Positions 24,321 to 32,078 of a DNA stretch of 40,176 bases are shown here, one piece after another (within the stretch, counting starts at the first letter, position 1; each line of letters starts with the position of its first letter). The DNA is taken from positions 1 to 40,176 of the forward strand of contig CAWVKD010000065.1 of NCBI GenBank assembly GCA_963929765.1, given 5' to 3'. The notes under the pieces were generated by a model that saw nothing but the letters and a program-made list of their open reading frames with translations, ran no database searches and was not told where the DNA came from. This stretch comes from RGIG529 sp963929765. GTDB taxonomy: Bacteria > Bacillota > Clostridia > Oscillospirales > Oscillospiraceae. Made by a program: the position numbers and the translations under genes.

Positions 24321-24974
24321 TTATGGCTGGGTTACCAAAACGAGAAGAAGACCGGAAGCAAGAGAAATCCGGGCGGTATCTGCTGCAAATTCGTTGCTGA
24401 CGCCCAAAGGAACTGCGTTTGTCAATGTGGCATTTTCAAGAGGGTATTTGACCCCTTCCAATGTGACACCATAAGTGGTATCACAGAAGGAAAAAACAGA
24501 AAGAAATGCACCTTCTTGCCTGGGCAGAGTAAGAGTCCCCTGGGACAGAGCATAGAGGGTATATGTTTCATCTCGCATTTCGCAAAAAGCACCTTGTTTA
24601 GCCAAAAAGGCACAAGCGCTGCAATTGGCCAGAAAATGATCAGCTCTACCCCCAGTGGCACCTAGCAGCAGAAAATCACGATATCCCAAGGAGAGACCAT
24701 GGCGAATAGCCAACATTGTGTCAGTATCATCTTTCTCTGCCGGAACGGTCAGAAGAGGGATGGACGGGTCTAAAGGGGAGACACAAGAGTCAAAATCTCC
24801 CAGCAGCAGATCCGGTCGAATACCAAGAGAACGGGTATGGTCGTATCCATGGTCACAGGCAATGACATAATCGGTTTCCTGAGGAAGAAAAGGGACGCAA
24901 GACGGTGCACCGGAAACGATGACACACCTGGTAGTCTTATTCTTTCGGTTGGCCGGTTTTGTTTCGATGGACAA
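24321..24974 (-). CDS. thiN: Thiamine pyrophosphokinase
   Basis: A 217-residue ThiN-type enzyme that converts thiamine to thiamine pyrophosphate using ATP. Motifs are CVIVSGAPS near the N-terminus, ACDHGYDH (39-46), GDFDS (59-63), KDDTDT (81-86, catalytic acidic cluster) and GATGGRADHFLAN. A C-terminal beta domain contains VTLEGVKYPLENATL, the thiamine-binding region. The start is TTG 24974 with GGAG about 9 nt upstream; it overlaps cytX by 38 bp and is translationally coupled to it. It is controlled by the TPP riboswitch upstream of cytX, so the product TPP represses its own synthesis. Confidence 0.93.
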   Translation of the reverse strand: MSIETKPANRKNKTTRCVIVSGAPSCVPFLPQETDYVIACDHGYDHTRSLGIRPDLLLGDFDSCVSPLDPSIPLLTVPAEKDDTDTMLAIRHGLSLGYRDFLLLGATGGRADHFLANCSACAFLAKQGAFCEMRDETYTLYALSQGTLTLPRQEGAFLSVFSFCDTTYGVTLEGVKYPLENATLTNAVPLGVSNEFAADTARISLASGLLLVLVTQP

Positions 24975-26151
24975 GATACATCACTCCATTCCAAAGAAGA
25001 CAGAGCACACAGATCATCAGCATCACAGGCGCTGTGGCGCCAATGACTGTGTCCAGATCAAGAAAATAGCGGTAGAGAAGAAAACCAATGACCCAGAGAA
25101 CGAAGTTGGGGATATTGACTGCTTGTTGCAGATGTGATTTGCGCAAAAGGAAAAAGTCGGTGATTAAAATAGCAGCCATCGGTGCAAAAACAGAGCCGAT
25201 GAGGTAAAGGAAAGATTCATATTCTTGGGCGGAGGTCAAAAGAGCCAGAACAGTGCCTAAGATACAGACAGCTGCACCTGCCCATTTGGCTGGAATCCGC
25301 TTTGTGATGCTGTGGAAACTGACTCCGGCGGAAAAAGCGTCTAAAAAAGTGGTGGTTACCGTAGAGAAGATCAAAATGAGGATCGCCACAATGCCAAGAC
25401 CTGCTTTCAAAAGAATCTGTGCAATATCCCCTTCTCCTGTGAACAAGGCTGCCCCCAAACCAATGATATACATCAGCGAGCTGGCGAGAAAATAAACCAA
25501 CGTGCTGACCCAAGTGGCTCTTCCAGGTTTTTTTGCTGTAGAGGTATAATCTCCTACCAGAGGAAGCCAGGAAAGAGGCATGGCCACAGATAGTTCAACA
25601 GCTGCTCCAAAGGAAAGAGTACCTTCTACCGGAACAATCGTTCCTCCATTTCCAAAGACCACAAAAGCCAATACAATGGTTAAGATTAAAAGGGCGGTCA
25701 TAACCACAAGATTGAGCTTTCCCAAGCTGCGCACTCCCAAAAGCAACCAGAGCAGGATCAATACTCCGATGACAATACACCAGAGAGCAGGGCCCTTTAT
25801 GGGAAGCAATGTGTCTGTTACCGTACTGACAGCGGAAGCGCCATTGTCGATCATAACAGCGGTCCAGCCGATGAGCTGGATAATGTTTAATACGGCGAAT
25901 AATTTGGCGCCGTATTGACCAAAGGACAGTTTGACGCTGTCCATGGCAGACAGGCGGGATCGGGCACTGATGGCGCCTGCTAGGTAGAATAAAAAACAGC
26001 CAATGACATGCCCCAGCAGAATGGCCAGAAGCCCCATGGAAAATCCAAGAGGGGCAAAAAGGACACCTGTTAAAATTTCCGCGATGGAAATAGCAGCGCC
26101 AAACCAAATCAGGCCGTTTTGCGTGGTGGATGTTTGTTCCATTTGTTCCAT
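24937..26151 (-). CDS. cytX: CytX-type hydroxymethylpyrimidine permease (NCS1 family)
   Basis: A 404-residue permease with about 12 membrane helices and NCS1 (nucleobase:cation symporter) features such as WFGAAISIAEILTG near the N-terminus and SWLPLVGDYTSTAKKP in the middle. CytX members are assigned to uptake of the thiamine pyrimidine precursor HMP because they lie behind TPP riboswitches, as here. The ATG at 26151 is preferred; a GTG at 26163 overlaps the ribosome binding site AAGGAG. The gene follows a riboswitch (26243-26335) and its terminator (26171-26208), and overlaps thiN. The substrate call rests mainly on this context. Confidence 0.88.
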   Translation of the reverse strand: MEQMEQTSTTQNGLIWFGAAISIAEILTGVLFAPLGFSMGLLAILLGHVIGCFLFYLAGAISARSRLSAMDSVKLSFGQYGAKLFAVLNIIQLIGWTAVMIDNGASAVSTVTDTLLPIKGPALWCIVIGVLILLWLLLGVRSLGKLNLVVMTALLILTIVLAFVVFGNGGTIVPVEGTLSFGAAVELSVAMPLSWLPLVGDYTSTAKKPGRATWVSTLVYFLASSLMYIIGLGAALFTGEGDIAQILLKAGLGIVAILILIFSTVTTTFLDAFSAGVSFHSITKRIPAKWAGAAVCILGTVLALLTSAQEYESFLYLIGSVFAPMAAILITDFFLLRKSHLQQAVNIPNFVLWVIGFLLYRYFLDLDTVIGATAPVMLMICVLCLLWNGVMYLVHRNKTGQPKE

Positions 26152-26170
26152 CGAAAGAGACACTCCTTTT

Positions 26171-26208
26171 CAACAAAAATGGGATATGCCAAAAGGGCAC
26201 ATCCCATT
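26171..26208 (-). terminator. Riboswitch-controlled terminator in the cytX leader
   Basis: On the minus strand AATGGGATGTG..GCATATCCCATT forms a stem of about 11-12 bp with one mismatch and one bulge, followed by TTTTTG. It sits between the TPP aptamer and the cytX ribosome binding site, where a transcription-terminating expression platform belongs. Confidence 0.8.
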
Positions 26209-26242
26209 GCAGATACTTCGAAAAGCCGTGTAGGATCATACG

Positions 26243-26335
26243 ATGTTTCCCTTCGTTGGCATTATCCAAATCAGGTTTTGGGTCGAAGTGGGAGAACTTC
26301 CTCTCAGCCTGCCTTCCGCAAGCTCCCCTTTTCTG
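26243..26335 (-). promoter_or_regulatory. TPP riboswitch (THI element)
   Basis: The minus strand carries the conserved THI-box pieces in order: GGGGAGC, then GGCTGAGAGG, a P3 arm with the TTCTCCCACTTCGACCC segment, ACCTGATTTGGATAATGCCA and GCCAACGAAGGGA. Binding of thiamine pyrophosphate stabilises the aptamer and favours the downstream terminator at 26171-26208, shutting off cytX-thiN. Confidence 0.96.
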
Positions 26336-26346
26336 TTGCTATCGGC

Positions 26347-26375
26347 ATGGTATCACAACCCGGTCCGTTTGTCAA
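26347..26375 (-). promoter_or_regulatory. Sigma-A-like promoter of the cytX-thiN operon
   Basis: On the minus strand TTGACA (26375-26370) and TACCAT (26352-26347) have a 17-bp spacer, placing transcription start close to the 5' edge of the TPP aptamer. Confidence 0.75.
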
Positions 26376-26400
26376 AGGTGATTGGCAGATTCTAAATTGT

Positions 26401-27999
26401 TTAGTCGAATAAGATGGAAAAATCACCAGATCGAAACGCATCCCGTACAAAAGAAAGTTCTTTGGAAATCAATTCATCCAGTACTCCCATGCCAAGTACT
26501 TCCACCGGCGCTTTATCGTCTGTTAAAATCCGGTTTCCTTTCTCACTTGGGGTGAGAGCCTCCTCTACCGTTTCCATCTGTCGGACTAGATCGTCTTTTT
26601 CCAAAGAGTTGATTCTCGTTGCAAAACGGGAGAGATATTCACTGTCATCACTGGCAAATAGCTCTGTGTTTGTACCAGTTCCCACTTGCGCTGTATACAC
26701 AAAGGGAAAGACAGAATGAATGGTATCAGAGAGATAGGCACCTATGGCGTCTTCTTTTTCCGATCGCATGTTGAGATTGACCACCATGACGCCCCCTTCT
26801 TTGAGATGGGATTTGACTTCATGGAAAAATTCCACAGTGGACATTTGAAAGGGGATGGTAATATCCTGATAGGCATCTACCATAATCACATCATATTGAC
26901 CGGCCTGCTGTAAATAGGCCCGGCCATCGTATATAGAAACCTGAACTGAGTCAGGAAGCTCAAAATAGTCCCTTGCAAGGGAGACGATGGACGCATCAAT
27001 CTCTACTCCTGAGATGGAGATGCCAGGGAAATATTCTAAACATTGCTTGGCAAATGTTCCGGTGCCAAGCCCAAGGATTAGAACCTCTTGCTCTTGGGGT
27101 TCGGTTTTTGCCATCAATGGGGCGGCAAGAGCATAATCATAATAAAAACCAGTCAATCCACCGGATTTCATCATAACAGATTGAACACCAACTGCCACAT
27201 TGGTGGATAATGTAACGCTTTCATCGGTTTCTTTGACTTGTAGGTAATTGTAGATCGATTCCCCTTCATATGTCAGGTCCTTTTCCCAAAAAGCGAAGCT
27301 GGTAGAGAAGGGGAGAAAGACAGAGAAAAGAATGGCAGCAGAAACGATAACAGGCAATATCCGGCGGCGATGGATAGAGAAAAAGTATATCAGACTTAAA
27401 AGGGCGAGGATACAGGCAAAAATCAAAAAAGTACGGGCAGTGCCGATGGTTGGAATGGTAACGAATGTGGGCAGAAAGGTGCCGATGATACTCCCTATGG
27501 TGCCTAGTGCTTCTAACTCTCCAACAGTTTTTCCATTATCGTCCAGACTGTCGGTGGCATATTTCATCAAAGAAGGGGTAACCGTTCCCAATAGAAGCAG
27601 AGGGAAAACAAAGAGTAAAAGACAGGAGAGAAACGATGCCCAGACAAGGAAATTATGGGACACAAAGAGGGCTAAAAACAAGGTGACACCAGCAATCACG
27701 TATTTCCCCAAAAAGGGAATGGCAGCTGTCCAGATCGCGGTAATCAGCAAGCGGCGATAAAGTCTGGTGGGATCTGGATTCTTGTCTGCCATGCGACCGC
27801 CAAGAACATTGCCGATAGCCATGGCAATCATGATGGTTCCGATGATGATGGTCCATACAATTTGAGACGAGCTGAAATAGGGAGCAAGCAAACGACTGGC
27901 GCCCAATTCGATGGCCATAACAGACATGCCAGAGAAGAATCCTGTGAGATAGAGAAACCACTTCTGCTTCATAACAGAGGCGGACAGAGACGATTCCAT
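26401..27999 (-). CDS. Membrane-anchored spermidine-synthase-like protein (MFS/SpeE fusion)
   Basis: A 532-residue fusion. Residues 1-235 are hydrophobic with about seven to eight helices (GFFSGMSVMAIELGASRLLAP at the start, split by later loops), as in so-called fused MFS/spermidine synthases. Residues 245-480 are a spermidine-synthase-type aminopropyl/methyl-transferase fold: SIYNYLQV (248-255), LGLGTGT (309-315), GVEID (331-335), IYDGRAYL (356-363) and VDAYQD (374-379). True activity is uncertain; proteins of this architecture are widespread but poorly characterised. Its start has AAAGGAG 9-10 nt upstream and a TATACT -10-like element about 35 bp further up. It is divergent from the Crp/Fnr regulator. 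Confidence 0.83.
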   Translation of the reverse strand: MESSLSASVMKQKWFLYLTGFFSGMSVMAIELGASRLLAPYFSSSQIVWTIIIGTIMIAMAIGNVLGGRMADKNPDPTRLYRRLLITAIWTAAIPFLGKYVIAGVTLFLALFVSHNFLVWASFLSCLLLFVFPLLLLGTVTPSLMKYATDSLDDNGKTVGELEALGTIGSIIGTFLPTFVTIPTIGTARTFLIFACILALLSLIYFFSIHRRRILPVIVSAAILFSVFLPFSTSFAFWEKDLTYEGESIYNYLQVKETDESVTLSTNVAVGVQSVMMKSGGLTGFYYDYALAAPLMAKTEPQEQEVLILGLGTGTFAKQCLEYFPGISISGVEIDASIVSLARDYFELPDSVQVSIYDGRAYLQQAGQYDVIMVDAYQDITIPFQMSTVEFFHEVKSHLKEGGVMVVNLNMRSEKEDAIGAYLSDTIHSVFPFVYTAQVGTGTNTELFASDDSEYLSRFATRINSLEKDDLVRQMETVEEALTPSEKGNRILTDDKAPVEVLGMGVLDELISKELSFVRDAFRSGDFSILFD

Positions 28000-28090
28000 G
28001 AAAAAAACTCCTTTCCATTTCTTTGCTGTTTAGTATATCATCTTTTCCCAAAAACAGAAAGCAGTTTGATCTGTTTCTGGAAAAGAAAGG

Positions 28091-28119
28091 TTGTTCTTTG
28101 TTTCTAAATAGAGTACAAT
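28091..28119 (+). promoter_or_regulatory. Sigma-A-like promoter of the Crp/Fnr regulator
   Basis: TTGTTC (28091-28096) and TACAAT (28114-28119) with a 17-bp spacer, 31 bp before the start codon. The divergent MFS/SpeE gene starts 92 bp away. Confidence 0.65.
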
Positions 28120-28150
28120 AAATAAAGTGATAACCAAATGGAGGTGCAGA

Positions 28151-28837
28151 ATGGACAAGAAAATCATCTTGGAATCAACGTTTTCTCCCTGGCCTCATCT
28201 TACAAGGGAACAACAGGAACGCCTAGTGCAAAATACAAAAATAGTACAGTATACAAAGAGAATGAACATCCATTCCGGTGGGGATGACTGTGTTGGTTTG
28301 CTGATTTTGCGCAATGGGATGATCCGAACATATCTTTTGTCGGAAGAAGGGAAGGAAGTTACCCTTTACCGCCTGGGTGCAGGGGAGATGTCCATTCTTT
28401 CAGCTTCCTGTGTTATGCCTGCCATCACCTTTGACGTACAGATCGATGCAGAAGAAGATACCGAGGCTCTGTTGGTTCATGCTGGAATTCTCTCCCAACT
28501 GGTTACAGAATCGGTCTATGTGGAATGTTTTTTATATCAGTTGGCGGCGATTTGTTTTTCCAACGCCATGTGGGCGATGCAGCAGATTTTATTTATGAGT
28601 TTTGACCGCCGATTGGCGATTTTCCTTTTGAGAGAAAGGGAAAAGAGAAACAGTGATACGATTCATTTAACCCACGAACAAGTAGCCAAATATATGGGGA
28701 GTGCTAGGGAAGTGGTGACCAGGATGCTGAAATATTTTGCAGACGAAGGTGTTGTGGAGCTGTCCCGCGGGGGGATCCATATAATCGATCCAAAACGACT
28801 TCAGATGTTGGCACAGAGCACAGCTTCCCTGAATTGA
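28151..28837 (+). CDS. Crp/Fnr-family transcriptional regulator
   Basis: A 228-residue regulator. The N-terminal cyclic-nucleotide-binding-type beta barrel (about 15-125) contains GLLILRNGMIRTYLLSEEG and YRLGAGEMSILSASCVM-like sequence. A dimerisation helix follows at about 130-160. The C-terminal winged helix (about 165-225) has THEQVAKYMGSAREVVTRML and GGIHIIDPKRL. The arrangement YRLGAGEM.ILSASC occurs in the clostridial branch of this family. I see no clear Fe-S cysteine cluster, so Fnr-type oxygen sensing is not supported. ATG 28151 has GGAGGTG upstream. It could regulate the divergent membrane protein gene, or act globally. Confidence 0.9.
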   Translation: MDKKIILESTFSPWPHLTREQQERLVQNTKIVQYTKRMNIHSGGDDCVGLLILRNGMIRTYLLSEEGKEVTLYRLGAGEMSILSASCVMPAITFDVQIDAEEDTEALLVHAGILSQLVTESVYVECFLYQLAAICFSNAMWAMQQILFMSFDRRLAIFLLREREKRNSDTIHLTHEQVAKYMGSAREVVTRMLKYFADEGVVELSRGGIHIIDPKRLQMLAQSTASLN

Positions 28838-28845
28838 AAAAGGGC

Positions 28846-28874
28846 TTGCGTAACAGGGGAAAATAGTGTAGAAT
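28846..28874 (+). promoter_or_regulatory. Sigma-A-like promoter of the SRP RNA gene
   Basis: TTGCGT (28846-28851) and TAGAAT (28869-28874) with a 17-bp spacer, about 40 bp before the inferred RNA 5' end. It may also drive dnaX by read-through. Confidence 0.7.
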
Positions 28875-28911
28875 AGCATTTGCCTTATAAACGAGCCAGA
28901 AGCGGCGCGGA

Positions 28912-29188
28912 GTAAGGCCGCACTAGTCGGGGAGATAGCGGTGCCCTGTTGCCTGCAATCCGCTATAGCAGGGATGAATCCCGACTCTAGGGTCTCTGAT
29001 GTGTTGTCAGTCTGTCAAATGCGGTGATGAGGAATCGGACCTGCGCAACGGAAAACTGTGAACCATGTCAGGCGGGGAACCGAGCAGCATTAAGCGGAAC
29101 TTTCCGTGTGCCGCAGATTTTCCGTTTCCGAGCCAAGTTTTCCAGGAACGGATATGTCAGCAGATTCGAAAGCCGGTGTGCGGTCTTG
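28912..29188 (+). ncRNA. ffs: Signal recognition particle RNA, large bacterial type
   Basis: The sequence follows the long SRP RNA of Bacillus and clostridia, including the Alu domain. The conserved GGGGAGATAGCGGTGCCCTG block, AATCCGCTATAGCAGGG, ACCTGCGCAACGG, and the Ffh-binding helix 8 with ATGTCAGG..GGAA..GAGCAGCATTAAG and GTGTGCCGCAG are all visible. The ends GGCCGCAC (28916-28923) and GTGTGCGGTC (29177-29186) pair to close the molecule at about 275 nt, similar to the roughly 270-nt Bacillus RNA. It scaffolds Ffh for co-translational membrane targeting. Position directly upstream of dnaX is the usual Firmicutes arrangement. The exact ends are estimates. Confidence 0.95.
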
Positions 29189-29245
29189 TTCTGTGCCGTT
29201 TTTGTATGGAGAAAGAACGGATAGGCAGAAGGAGTGTTTTTGCAG

Positions 29246-31033
29246 ATGTACCAGGCGTTGTATCGAAAATGGCGGCCCAAAACCTTTGACGATGTAACGG
29301 GCCAGGAACATGTGACCAAAACCTTGAAAAATCAGGTTGCCCAGGGACGTTTATCCCACGCCTATTTGTTTACCGGGACCCGAGGAACCGGGAAAACCAC
29401 TTGCGCCAAAATTTTGGCAAAGGCTGTTAACTGTGAGCATCCGGTGGATGGAAACCCCTGTAATGAATGCAGTACCTGTAAAGGTATTGACAACGGCAGC
29501 ATTTTAGAAGTGTTGGAGCTGGATGCCGCTTCCAACAATGGGGTTGAACAAATCCGTTCGTTACGGGATGAGGCCATTTATTCTCCGGCTTATTGCAGCA
29601 AGCGGGTGTACATTGTAGATGAAGTACACATGCTTTCAACAGCGGCGTTCAATGCCTTGTTGAAGATCTTGGAGGAACCGCCGGAACATTTAATGTTTAT
29701 TTTGGCCACTACAGAACTCCATAAAGTACCAGCTACTATTTTGTCCCGTTGCCAGCGTTTTTCCTTTAAACGTCTATTACCCCAACAGATCCAGGATCGT
29801 CTTTTATATGTCTCGCAGCAGGAATCTTTGGGGTTGACAGAAGAAGGAGCCTCTTTGCTTTCCCGTTTGGCGGAAGGGTCTATGCGAGATGGTCTTTCCC
29901 TTTTGGATCAATGTACCGGATTGGGAAATACCATCGACGCTCCTCTGATTTTAAACGTTTTGGGTCTGGCAGGGAATCTAGACACCGCTCGGTTGATGGA
30001 AGCAGTAGGACGTCGGGACACGCCCAAGGCGCTTGAGATTTTAACCGAATTATATGAAGGTGGGCGGGAAATGGGCGCCTTGCTGGGTGCATTATCTGGT
30101 CTTGCCCGGGATATCCTGATTTTAAAAACCGTGCCTTCTTCCGCTTCGCGGCTGCTCACCGGTGGATATGAAGAAAACACCCTTCATCAGCTTGCAGCGT
30201 ATTTTACACCGGCGCGGTTGATCCAAATGGTCACACTCCTTCAGCACACTATGGATGGATTTTCCAAAAGCAGCAACCGCAGAACCGATGGAGAACTTTG
30301 CATCATCCGCCTGTGCGATGAGACACTCAGCGATGATATGACAGGGGTTCTGGCACGCCTTTCCCGACTGGAAGAGATGGCAGAGCAGGGAGTTTGGAAA
30401 GAGCCCCCTGCAAAAAAAGAAAACGATACGGCCTCAGAAGGGAAGCAAAACAAGGAGGAAGACGAGGATCTGCCTCCCTGGGAAGAGGGTCCTTCTTCTC
30501 AAAAAGAAAAACAACCTATCGCAAGTGTGGTTTCTGAAGTTGTCAACACAGTTCCCAAAAAGACAAAAGACAAAGAGAACGAAGGGCATGTGGAAAAGGG
30601 AAAAGGGGAACCAGATAATACCTCACCAAAAGAAGCAGGGAAAGCCCAAGCAATGGAATCGGAAGAGATATGGAATGCCATTTCCGGGACGATGCGAAAA
30701 GCTGTTTTAATGCCGGCATTTGCTGTTTTGAGCAATCGGACCATGACAGAATTGGTCCTTCAAAATCAGATTTTAACAGTCTATACAGATACAGAATTGA
30801 CCCGGAGTATTGTGGGTACCCAAGAGGTTTCCAAGGCCCTTGCTGCTGCATGTAGTGACCGATTTGCAGGTCCCATTTCCGTGCGTTGGAAGCTGAAATC
30901 GGAACGGGAGAAGGAAGAGAGTCCTGTTCAGAAAGGTTTGGTAGAGAACGATAGGGCAGAAAAAAGGACGAAGGACGCATTGGATGAATTGGTCCATCTT
31001 TGCCAGGGGTTGGACCCTGTCATTCTGGATTGA
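29246..31033 (+). CDS. dnaX: DNA polymerase III subunit gamma/tau
   Basis: A 595-residue clamp-loader subunit. The AAA+ ATPase domain has MYQALYRKWRPKTFDDV at the N-terminus, Walker A GTRGTGKT (44-51), a zinc module with C63, C72, C75 and C78, Walker B IVDEVHML (123-130) and the sensor-1/SRC region (ILSRCQRFSFKR). Domain III follows to about 365. A highly charged, low-complexity linker (about 380-490, many Lys/Glu) leads to a C-terminal tau-type domain. Start 29246 matches the family N-terminus. A TTG at 29240 is better spaced (5 nt) from the AAGGAG site and would add two residues. No frameshift heptamer was evident. ybaB follows after 49 bp. Confidence 0.95.
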   Translation: MYQALYRKWRPKTFDDVTGQEHVTKTLKNQVAQGRLSHAYLFTGTRGTGKTTCAKILAKAVNCEHPVDGNPCNECSTCKGIDNGSILEVLELDAASNNGVEQIRSLRDEAIYSPAYCSKRVYIVDEVHMLSTAAFNALLKILEEPPEHLMFILATTELHKVPATILSRCQRFSFKRLLPQQIQDRLLYVSQQESLGLTEEGASLLSRLAEGSMRDGLSLLDQCTGLGNTIDAPLILNVLGLAGNLDTARLMEAVGRRDTPKALEILTELYEGGREMGALLGALSGLARDILILKTVPSSASRLLTGGYEENTLHQLAAYFTPARLIQMVTLLQHTMDGFSKSSNRRTDGELCIIRLCDETLSDDMTGVLARLSRLEEMAEQGVWKEPPAKKENDTASEGKQNKEEDEDLPPWEEGPSSQKEKQPIASVVSEVVNTVPKKTKDKENEGHVEKGKGEPDNTSPKEAGKAQAMESEEIWNAISGTMRKAVLMPAFAVLSNRTMTELVLQNQILTVYTDTELTRSIVGTQEVSKALAAACSDRFAGPISVRWKLKSEREKEESPVQKGLVENDRAEKRTKDALDELVHLCQGLDPVILD

Positions 31034-31082
31034 ATTGGATATTGTTCTATCGATGGATTTTAAAATAAAAGGAGAAGAAAAG

Positions 31083-31433
31083 ATGGCAAAAGGATATGGC
31101 AGCCGCGGTGGTGCAATGGGCGGCATGAACATGAACATGATCAAGCAGGCACAAAAAATGCAGCAGGAAATGTTGCGTCTCCAGGGCGAAGTAGAAGCTC
31201 AGACATTCAAAGCGGCATCCGGAGGCGGTGCAGTGGAAGCAATGGTAAATGGTAAACAAGAACTACTCTCGATCCAAATTGCACCAGACGCCGTAGATCC
31301 TGATGATGTGGAAATGCTGCAAGATATGATTGTAGCTGCAGTAAACGAAGCGATGCGCAGTGCAAAAGCTGCTTTAAATGAAGCAATGCAAAAGTGTACA
31401 GGTGGTCTATCTGGTTTAGGGTTGGGCCTGTAA
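31083..31433 (+). CDS. ybaB: YbaB/EbfC-family nucleoid-associated protein
   Basis: A 116-residue DNA-binding protein of the YbaB/EbfC family, with the core MIKQAQKMQQEMLRLQGEVE (split here), a Gly-rich loop AASGGGAVEAMVNGKQELLSIQI, and a C-terminal helix with the DAVDPDDVEMLQDMI sequence. An unusual N-terminal extension rich in Gly, Met and Asn (GGAMGGMNMNM) precedes the core. AAAGGAGA is upstream of the ATG. In many Firmicutes the order is dnaX-ybaB-recR; here a strong terminator follows at once, so recR is not in this operon. Confidence 0.93.
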   Translation: MAKGYGSRGGAMGGMNMNMIKQAQKMQQEMLRLQGEVEAQTFKAASGGGAVEAMVNGKQELLSIQIAPDAVDPDDVEMLQDMIVAAVNEAMRSAKAALNEAMQKCTGGLSGLGLGL

Positions 31434-31443
31434 AAAGGAAGAG

Positions 31444-31473
31444 AAAAAAGACGGCTATTGGGCCGTCTTTTTT
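31444..31473 (+). terminator. Intrinsic terminator after ybaB
   Basis: A perfect 11-bp stem AAAAAAGACGG / CCGTCTTTTTT with an 8-nt loop, 10 bp after the ybaB stop. Confidence 0.9.
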
Positions 31474-31510
31474 CTTCTGTTTGTCCCTTTTATTATCAAT
31501 ATGTGAATCC

Positions 31511-31590
31511 TATCATGTGACTCTTGACAAGGAATATCATGTGGAGTACAATGTTTCGCACAGTGAATAAATAACATCGTTAATTATTAA
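31511..31590 (+). promoter_or_regulatory. Promoter and candidate operators of the MarR/ABC operon
   Basis: TTGACA (31524-31529) and TACAAT (31547-31552) with a 17-bp spacer make a near-consensus promoter. The 9-mer TATCATGTG occurs twice, at 31511-31519 just upstream of the -35 and at 31535-31543 inside the spacer, 24 bp apart. Downstream of the start site, TTAATTATTAA (31580-31590) is a palindrome around one central base. MarR regulators usually bind palindromes overlapping or just downstream of their own promoter, so the latter is the better autorepression candidate. Confidence 0.65.
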
Positions 31591-31610
31591 AAAATAAAGG
31601 GGGTGTGGAC

Positions 31611-32078
31611 ATGAGCGACCCTTTAAAGGGTGAAAAATCAAAGGCTATACATATCGAGTTGATGCGAGGAATTCATCGGCTGGGACAGTTGGGGCGAAAG
31701 CTATCTTTTCTGCCGTTATCCAGAGGGGAATATTGTATTCTCTGCTTATTATCTCACATGTCACGAGAAGGGAAACTGGTTTATGTATCTTATCTGGCAT
31801 GTCACATGGAGGTATCGCCTCCAGCGATATCCCGATTGTTGCGGGGGTTGGAGAAGAAAGGCTATATTTCCAGAGAGACTGGAATCAAAGATCGGCGTAA
31901 TACAATGGTATGTTTAACAGAGGCAGGTAAAGATATTCTTTCCCAGTCAGAAGAAGCGTTGCGTTGTTTTGTGGAAGATTTGATTTCTGCTTTTACAGAA
32001 GAAAAAACAAATCAGCTTATCGAGTTGATCAACGAACTGAGTCAATTGGCAGAAGAAAGGATAGGTGATGGCGCATGA
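31611..32078 (+). CDS. MarR-family transcriptional regulator
   Basis: A 155-residue winged-helix regulator. The DNA-binding core reads LSRGEYCILCLLSHM, VSYLACHMEVSPPAISRLLRGLEKKG and ISRETGIKDRRNTMVCLTEAG, split by short turns; the DRRN(T) wing and LTEAG are MarR hallmarks. The start at 31611 has AAAGGGGG 7 nt upstream. Its stop overlaps the first ABC gene (ATGA), so it is co-translated with the transporter, and it probably represses this operon until a ligand of the exporter releases it. Confidence 0.92.
   Translation: MSDPLKGEKSKAIHIELMRGIHRLGQLGRKLSFLPLSRGEYCILCLLSHMSREGKLVYVSYLACHMEVSPPAISRLLRGLEKKGYISRETGIKDRRNTMVCLTEAGKDILSQSEEALRCFVEDLISAFTEEKTNQLIELINELSQLAEERIGDGA

Noticed and set aside
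30369..30740. Possible programmed frameshift site in dnaX making a gamma form
   Set aside because: Although the linker is A-rich, I did not find a convincing A6G-type slippery heptamer with a following stem in the right frame; the full-length tau-like product is open throughout.
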